Below, piece by piece: positions 60,841 through 64,000 of a stretch of 64,000 bases of DNA. Origin of the DNA: JTS-AC122 sp050246015 (lineage in GTDB: Bacteria; Planctomycetota; Phycisphaerae; Phycisphaerales; UBA1924); assembly GCA_050246015.1 (NCBI GenBank), contig JBFWWU010000005.1, positions 62,001 to 126,000 of the forward strand, in the 5' to 3' direction. How positions within the stretch are numbered: position 1 is the first letter of the stretch; each line of letters opens with the position of its first letter. The notes below the pieces were generated by a model. It was not told the origin of the DNA and did no database searches. It saw only the letters and a list, made by a program, of their open reading frames with translations. A program made the translations under genes and the position numbers.

Positions 60841-62906
60841 CGGGAGTTGAGTCGAGTTTGGAAGAGCCAGGGGTGGATGCTTTGGCCGGTGGAGTAGTTG
60901 AACGCGGGGCCGATGTTGACCTCGCCCGCGGACGAGAGGTCGCAGCGGATCGAGTCCATGGCGGCCTTCCAGAAGTCCCCTTGCGCAGAGACGACGATGC
61001 ACGACGGCGTGGAGCAGATGGTGGAGAGGAGGTGGTCGCGGCCGGACAGGCGAAGGAAGGAGCCGCGGGTGAGGAAGATGAGGCTGTCTTCCTTGTAGTC
61101 GGCGGAGCAGAGCGTGGCAGCATGATGCGGGTCGAGTTGTCGCGCGCTCTGGGCGATTCGCGTACTGCCCCAGAGTAGATCACAGCGGGGAAGGAGCCAG
61201 CCGAAGACGAGGACGAGCGCGATGGTGAAGCCCAGCATCGCCGTGATCGTCGCATCGAGGCGCCGCTTCCGCAGCAAGATCGGGAAGGTGCGCGCGAGCA
61301 GGATCGCCAGCGCGAGACAGACGGCGACGGCGAGCGCGAACTCGATCCAGCCTGGCGACGAATCTATCGTCAGCAGACGCCCGACGGCGAGCATGAAGGG
61401 GAACACCACGATGAGCATCGCGCCGATGACGAGCCAGGCGATGGAGCCGACGTCAACGCGAGATGGTGCGGAGGCCGGCAGGGGGCGAGCGCGGCGTGAA
61501 GAGGCGGACGCCAGGAGCATCCTCGCACTCGTCAGCGCCACTGCCGGGTATAGCGGCATGGTGTAGTGCGGCAGTTTGGTGCCGACGAGTTCGAAGACGA
61601 TCCAGGAGGGGAGCATCCAGGCGAGGCCGAAGAGTTCGGCGTGGCGGCCGGGGCGGGAGGCGAGGAAGGCACGAAGGGACGAAGCCACGGCGGATGGGAA
61701 GGCACGAAGGGACGGAACCACGGAGCCACGAAGGGGAGGATCGCTCTTCGTGACGTGGTGACATTGCGACTTTGTGAGTTGGTGATTTCTCTTCAATCCC
61801 CGTCGGCAGGCGCGACCGATTGCGGCGGCGGTCAGGAGAGAGCCGGGCCAGAAGAGGACGCCGAGGAGGATGATGTGGTAGCCGGGCGGGCCCCAGTGGC
61901 CTTCCTTGGCGCCCGCGCTGCGGCCGATGGTTTCGTCGTAGACGATGGAGAGGTATTTGGACCAACCGACTTCGCGACCGACGAGGATGACCCAAGGGGC
62001 GACGACGATCGTGATGATGAGCACGCCGAGGAGTGGGCGCAGACGGCGGACGAGCGACCAGTCCCGACTGATGAGGCAGAGGGAGAGGATGGTGAGGCCG
62101 GCGATCATCGGGGTGATCGGGCCTTTGGTGAGGATGCCGAGGGAGAGGAAGAGCCAGAAGAGAGGGATCGAGGGAGCGATGGATCGAGGTATCGAGCGGA
62201 ACGAAGAGGACTTGATGCCTTGATGCCGGGATGCCTGGGTGCCTTCTTCGAGTTCGACCGTGGGTCGGGGTAATTCGGAGGACCGACCGCTTGCGCGGCT
62301 CGGCTCAGATAATCGCCATACGTTCCAAAGGCACAGCATCGTGGCGGTCGTCATGGCGAGCAGCAGTTGGTCGGCGCGGGCCTGGTGCGCGTCCCAGACG
62401 ACCATCGGACAGACAGCGAGCAGCGCGGCGGCGAGCCACGCGGCGCGAGGGTCGAACATTCGAGTTCCGAGTTGCCACGTGAGCAGAACGGCGAGGATGG
62501 CGGAGAGGACGGAGGGGACGCGATAGACCCAGATATTTTCGGAGCCGCCGTCGAGCCAGGCCCATTGGCCGGGGGCGTCGCCGAGGATCGCGGCGGAACC
62601 GGCTTGAAGCCAGTAGATGAGTGGAGGTTTGTTCAGTCGGGGTTTGTCCTGCACGCGCGGCACGACCCAGCCTTCGAGCGAGCCGGATTCGAGCATTTGG
62701 CGGCTGGCCTGCGCGAATCTTGACTCATCGCGGTCCACGGGCGGAATCGTCCAGAGACCCGGGATGTAGACAAGGAGGCAGAGAATAATGAGCCCTGCGC
62801 CGCCGCGGCGCCATGTTCGTGCGAGGCGTCTCGCGCTGGGTGGCGTGCCGATCGCCCGCTCGATTCGAGTCTGGAACCACCCGATGGACCGCTCGCCGCT
62901 TCGCAT
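60837..62906 (-). CDS. ArnT/PMT-like (GT39) membrane glycosyltransferase
   Basis: 689 residues, about 11-12 membrane helices. The first extracytoplasmic loop has the GT-C motif in IPPVDRDESRFAQASRQMLE, then DKPRLNKPPLIYWLQAGSAA. LLAVCPMVVWDAHQARADQL and LSLGILTKGPITPMIAGLTI follow. These enzymes move sugars from polyprenyl-phosphate carriers to lipid or protein acceptors. Two low-complexity inserts interrupt it: one around 62170-62290 (TQASRHQGIKSSSFRSIPRS) and one around 61660-61800 that contains an 18-bp direct repeat. Both are in frame. It is the first gene of a pair with truB. Confidence 0.87.
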   Translation of the reverse strand: MRSGERSIGWFQTRIERAIGTPPSARRLARTWRRGGAGLIILCLLVYIPGLWTIPPVDRDESRFAQASRQMLESGSLEGWVVPRVQDKPRLNKPPLIYWLQAGSAAILGDAPGQWAWLDGGSENIWVYRVPSVLSAILAVLLTWQLGTRMFDPRAAWLAAALLAVCPMVVWDAHQARADQLLLAMTTATMLCLWNVWRLSEPSRASGRSSELPRPTVELEEGTQASRHQGIKSSSFRSIPRSIAPSIPLFWLFLSLGILTKGPITPMIAGLTILSLCLISRDWSLVRRLRPLLGVLIITIVVAPWVILVGREVGWSKYLSIVYDETIGRSAGAKEGHWGPPGYHIILLGVLFWPGSLLTAAAIGRACRRGLKRNHQLTKSQCHHVTKSDPPLRGSVVPSLRAFPSAVASSLRAFLASRPGRHAELFGLAWMLPSWIVFELVGTKLPHYTMPLYPAVALTSARMLLASASSRRARPLPASAPSRVDVGSIAWLVIGAMLIVVFPFMLAVGRLLTIDSSPGWIEFALAVAVCLALAILLARTFPILLRKRRLDATITAMLGFTIALVLVFGWLLPRCDLLWGSTRIAQSARQLDPHHAATLCSADYKEDSLIFLTRGSFLRLSGRDHLLSTICSTPSCIVVSAQGDFWKAAMDSIRCDLSSAGEVNIGPAFNYSTGQSIHPWLFQTRLNSR

Positions 62907-62940
62907 CGCCCGCGACTATAACCGGGGATTGTCGCCGGAG

Positions 62941-63759
62941 ATGCGCGCGGTGCACATCGGGGCGGCGTGGATGAGAGGGGCGCTGAGGCCGGTGACGGCG
63001 GTGGTGTGCGATCCGCGTCGGCGAGCGTGGGCGGTGCCGGTGGCGCTGGGGGCGGTGGGATTTGTGGTTGTGTACCCAATGGACGGGGCGCTGAGCCGAT
63101 GGCTGCGGGCGATCCCGCTCGGCGGAGACGTCAAGCGGGAACTGACCGCGTGGCAGCAGTACGGGGCGCTGACGTCGCTGGTGGTGACGGGGGTGATCAT
63201 CGCGCTGCTGGATGGCCGGCGGTGGCGGCGGGTGCTTGACCTGGGGGCGGCGGCGATCCTGACGGTGCTGGCGTGCAACGTGATGAAGAACGTCGTGGGC
63301 CGGCCAAGGCCGGTGCTGGGGGATCCGCGGACAATCCTGGGGCCATGGGGGATGTATCCGGTGCCGGTGGTTGACGCGGGGGGCAAAGAGAGGATGGTGC
63401 TGACGCACGCGTGGGGCGGGGCGGCGGAGGTGAAGGGCGCGGGGGCGGTGGGGCGGGTGGGATATGAACTATGGTCGATGCCGTCGAGCCACACAGCGGG
63501 GGCGGTGGTGCTGTCGTTTTTCCTCGCGGCGCTGTATCCGAGGTTGCGGCCGGTGGCGATTGTGCTGGCGGTGATGGTGGGGCTGGCGCGGGTGATCACG
63601 GGGGCGCACTGGCCGTCGGACGTGATCTTGGGGGCGGCGCTGGGGTACGCGATCGCGGCGGTGGTGATGCCTCACTATCTGGGGATTCGGGCGGTGGACT
63701 GGGCGTGGCGGAAGGCGATCGATCCGCAGGCGGCGCCGACGGCGCTGCCGCTGAGGTAG
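62941..63759 (+). CDS. PAP2 family phosphatase
   Basis: 272 residues if started at ATG 62941; ATG 62884 would add 19 residues but overlap the divergent glycosyltransferase gene. All three PAP2 motifs are present: KNVVGRPRP, MPSSHTAGAV and ARVITGAHWPSDVILG. Several transmembrane helices (GVIIALLDGR region, AGAVVLSFFLAALYP, AIVLAVMVGLARVITG). It would dephosphorylate a lipid phosphate such as undecaprenyl pyrophosphate or phosphatidate, which fits the neighbouring polyprenyl-phosphate sugar transferase. Confidence 0.88.
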   Translation: MRAVHIGAAWMRGALRPVTAVVCDPRRRAWAVPVALGAVGFVVVYPMDGALSRWLRAIPLGGDVKRELTAWQQYGALTSLVVTGVIIALLDGRRWRRVLDLGAAAILTVLACNVMKNVVGRPRPVLGDPRTILGPWGMYPVPVVDAGGKERMVLTHAWGGAAEVKGAGAVGRVGYELWSMPSSHTAGAVVLSFFLAALYPRLRPVAIVLAVMVGLARVITGAHWPSDVILGAALGYAIAAVVMPHYLGIRAVDWAWRKAIDPQAAPTALPLR

Positions 63760-63870
63760 GTTCGTCCGAGCCGAGGTGAGTCAGCACGCGGTCTGGCGTG
63801 CGGTGGTGCTATCGGACAATCCCTGGGCCGGTCGCTGGCGCGACTCGGCTCAGATTGGGTCCGAATCAGA

Positions 63871-64000
63871 TCATGCTCCGGGGAGGTGCTTGTCGATCCA
63901 GTCGTCCTGTCGGAGGACTTCGGCGCGGGAGCGGCGGGCGCGGGTCTCGGCGGTCTTCTGGGCCCAGCGGAAGAGGGCGAGGGCCTGGCGGCGCGGGAGG
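63871..64000 (-). CDS. C-terminal fragment of an unknown protein (cut by window edge)
   Basis: The minus-strand frame open at the right edge reads LPRRQALALFRWAQKTAETR, ARRSRAEVLRQDDWIDKHLP, GA and stop at 63871. The composition is protein-like and the frame is the only sensible one. The family cannot be judged from 42 residues. Confidence 0.5.
   Translation of the reverse strand, partial: LPRRQALALFRWAQKTAETRARRSRAEVLRQDDWIDKHLPGA

Overview
This is a GC-rich chromosomal window that looks like Planctomycetota, class Phycisphaerae (probably Phycisphaerales). Four secreted proteins carry paired EF-hand/dockerin-like modules of the form NSQDFFDFLxxFF, three of them C-terminal and mostly ending in GC. 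Two further secreted proteins end in short PEP-CTERM-like tails (VPxPGAxA, a hydrophobic stretch, then RRRR). Two membrane proteins end in a CxxC...CPECG zinc ribbon. The window is ordinary chromosome in layout: short operons on both strands, one tRNA, and no insertion sequence, prophage, rRNA or CRISPR array that I can see.

Layout. 0-13.9 kb: a coiled-coil membrane protein cut by the window edge, an iron-type ABC binding lipoprotein, nrdR, an AraC regulator, an S41 peptidase-like lipoprotein, a LolA-like secreted protein, a TsaE that appears fused to a metal-less YacG-like tail, an MDR dehydrogenase with a HEAT-repeat lipoprotein, a CbpA-type J-protein, a YugP-like metallopeptidase and truA. 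13.9-16.1 kb: a long non-coding stretch with strong hairpins and a G-run tract, then a frameshifted gene remnant and an NTF2-like protein. 16-22.3 kb: exported surface proteins (YVTN propeller/dihaem/dockerin-like; BNR/dockerin-like) around a histidine kinase. 22.3-25.6 kb: a redox and sulfur group (redoxin, DsbD-alpha-like protein, a rhodanese-like lipoprotein without its cysteine, PrsW). 25.7-27.6 kb: rplK-rplA-rplJ, unusually without rplL or rpoBC. 27.6-38.1 kb: a histidinol-phosphatase-like enzyme, a pseudokinase, an APC permease, an 866-residue mosaic exported protein, a broken DUF2254 gene coupled to a GH13 enzyme, and tRNA-Val. 38.1-46.6 kb: a VKOR-DsbA-DsbA fusion, a GH2 mannosidase, pdhB, a small exported protein, a Tat-exported Gfo/Idh oxidoreductase and another dockerin-like protein.

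46.6-52.6 kb is the most accessory-looking part. It holds two copies of a roughly 145-bp multi-armed palindromic element, a PEP-CTERM-like protein between them, a large AAA/DUF4143-type ATPase with a duplicated N-terminal module and a nuclease-like C-terminus, a 21-bp tandem repeat array, and gene debris. 52.6-64 kb returns to housekeeping and envelope genes: icd, a PEP-CTERM-like protein, a large exported protein of unknown function, a 26-codon peptide behind a sigma-54-like promoter, a DUF2130 protein, small lipoproteins, truB overlapping a GT39/PMT glycosyltransferase, a PAP2 phosphatase, and a partial gene at the right edge.

The genes do not form one pathway. The common thread is envelope and surface biology: lipoproteins, exported modular proteins, thiol-redox folding factors and carbohydrate enzymes. 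A recurring oddity is catalytic-site loss, seen in the YacG-like tail, the rhodanese, the second DsbA domain, the kinase, the S41 peptidase and the MDR zinc site. Start codons were chosen by eye from Shine-Dalgarno sites and family lengths. Family assignments rest on motif recognition, not on database searches.
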